64,000 bases of DNA from positions 1 to 64,000 of the forward strand of contig JAJKFH010003165.1 in NCBI GenBank assembly GCA_023333565.1. Direction: 5' to 3'. Below the pieces are notes generated by a model, which saw only the letters and a program-made list of their open reading frames with translations, did not search any database and was not told the DNA's origin. Within the stretch, counting starts at the first letter, position 1. Each line of letters opens with the position of its first letter. Positions 62,801 through 64,000 of this stretch are shown here, piece by piece. The stretch comes from Puffinus mauretanicus. Lineage: Eukaryota > Chordata > Aves > Procellariiformes > Procellariidae. Position numbers and translations under genes: made by a program.

Positions 62801-64000
62801 TGCCGACATTGGCAATGTGGCCATGGAGCAGACATGGTCATGTTGACAAGCATGTTATTGCTTGTGATGCAGTTAGCATGCCGTGAAGAAAAAGTTATAC
62901 AAGTCAATCCTCTCCCTGTTGCACCCAGCAGAGAGGAGATTGGGAGATAATTTCCTCCCCATCATTCACATTTTTCCTCACAGCAGAAAGAAAGAGATGA
63001 AAGAGCTAAGGAACTAATTAATCATTGACTGAAGAAATGCAACATCACCAAGAGAAAAGCCAAGATACAATGTCAGGATGTTATCATAACTACTTAGCAA
63101 TTCCCATTTAATGCCATTTAATAATGAAATGTCTGAGGACCACTGGAGTTGAGGATAGCTGCAGTACGTGATAGCATACATTTCTGTTAGGACTCATTTC
63201 CAATCTTCTATGCTGTGGTGGTGAAGGGCACTACACTTATTATTAAATCTTTACATGACAGAGCAATATTTTCTCAAAAATCTCAGCACTGTTCCTTATT
63301 TAATGAGGAAAAATAAAATTCTGTAATAAGAAGGCTCATGTGTCCTCTCTCTTCTATAACTTTTAAAAGCACTGGCAAACATCAATCAAATATTGCAGAA
63401 AAACAATGATAACAAAGATATTATGGTCTTATAGAATTTATAAAAATGGGCAATCAGGTAGAAGATAGACATCTGATTAATGCCCTTCTGATGGAGAAGT
63501 TTGACAGTTAGCTTAACTCCTATTTCAACATTAAGATTTCCTAAGGGAAAGAGGCTAATAAATGCCACCACTGTGGAAAATGGTGCTTGTTCTTTATTAA
63601 GTTACAGCAAATCAAAGAAGAAGGAGCAAAATGATAGGAAACTAAGTCTTATTTGTTCTGCTGTTAACAGAACAGCCTCTTTTTCCTCCTACCTTTCCCT
63701 TTTTGCTTTCAAACTAAAACTCTAAAATGCTGTAACTGTAGGACACCATGTTACAAAATTCTTCCTTCATGCGTCTCCCACAGGAATTGTGGGGCCATCC
63801 TCACCAGAACTGTATAAATAGTTCTAAAATCTTTCTTTGTTTTTCTTTCTAAATTGTCACATGAAGTAGTGGAATAATGCAACCAAGTATTGTGCCTCCC
63901 TGCAATGTAGGTCATGTACTGCAAGGGTCATATAAGCTTGTTACAACATGTTACAGCATGTAAAAAAATACTTTTTTTTTTTTTTTAAGTTAATACTTCA
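53822..64000. other. AT-rich non-coding stretch, no gene recognised
   Basis: Ten kilobases without a recognisable exon, RNA gene or mobile element. The longest frame is 108 codons (minus strand, 56356-56682) and has no known domain. Small repeats include two copies of ttcactaagt at 60,007-60,026, a (TTTTG)n run at 58,670-58,684, and a T-run at 63,970-63,986 near the window end. A GC-richer stretch at 56,930-57,130 is unremarkable. Conserved non-coding elements could be hidden here but cannot be judged from one sequence. Confidence 0.5.

Noticed and set aside
1..64000. CRISPR arrays, operons, ribosome binding sites, prophage or other bacterial systems
   Set aside because: CR1 LINEs, avian-type LTRs, AT-rich background and the absence of long frames identify vertebrate nuclear DNA, where these features do not apply.

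Overview
The window looks like non-coding DNA from a bird nuclear genome. There are no prokaryotic-style genes. The longest ATG-type reading frame is 186 codons, and frames of this size overlap each other on both strands without any recognisable domain. The sequence is AT-rich (by eye) with scattered small GC/CpG-rich patches. The lineage call rests on the repeats: several 5'-truncated CR1-superfamily LINEs, one with the typical CR1 octamer-like tail, and two copies of a CCAAT/TATA-bearing LTR whose ends (TGTCNTGG...ACCACGACA) I know from bird endogenous retroviruses. I cannot tell whether the window is intergenic or lies inside a long intron. I found no host exon that I can defend.

Layout. 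1-22,440: almost repeat-free AT-rich DNA with purine/pyrimidine tracts, a TG microsatellite near 13.2 kb and one compact CpG cluster at 6.57-6.76 kb. 22,440-23,128: a sense-oriented CR1 3' end with a small internal triplication. 24.40-24.48 kb: a short tandem duplication followed by two abutting hairpins. 27.5-28.8 kb: two antisense LINE fragments, one CR1 with an internal deletion and one more decayed L3/CR1-like. 32.4-33.99 kb: a long antisense CR1 carrying recognisable reverse-transcriptase remnants. 39.22-39.43 kb: a degenerate hexanucleotide repeat next to a 38-bp tandem repeat. 40.43-41.78 kb: an old sense-oriented CR1/L3 element with endonuclease and RT traces. 45.0-45.56 kb: a CpG-rich patch with an open 143-codon minus-strand frame behind a TATA-like motif. 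46.5-46.8 kb: another small CR1/L3 RT fragment.

49.8-53.8 kb is the youngest-looking part. A minus-strand 3' LTR (49,813-50,425) is followed at higher coordinates by a broken internal region in which the N-terminal part of RT is joined directly to the C-terminal part of integrase. The 5' LTR and everything upstream are missing. About 2.9 kb further on is a plus-strand solo LTR (53,321-53,816) with a perfect 5-bp target-site duplication, which favours an ERVL-type (class III) element. The two LTRs are different subtypes in opposite orientation. The remaining 10 kb (53.8-64.0 kb) is AT-rich DNA in which I recognise nothing.

No genes are seen to work together here. The biology visible is layered retroelement insertion, decay and rearrangement. 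I did not find a convincing new functional system. The best second-look items are the RT-integrase deletion junction, the reading frame running through the retroviral polypurine tract into the LTR, the CpG-rich patches, and the tandem hairpins.
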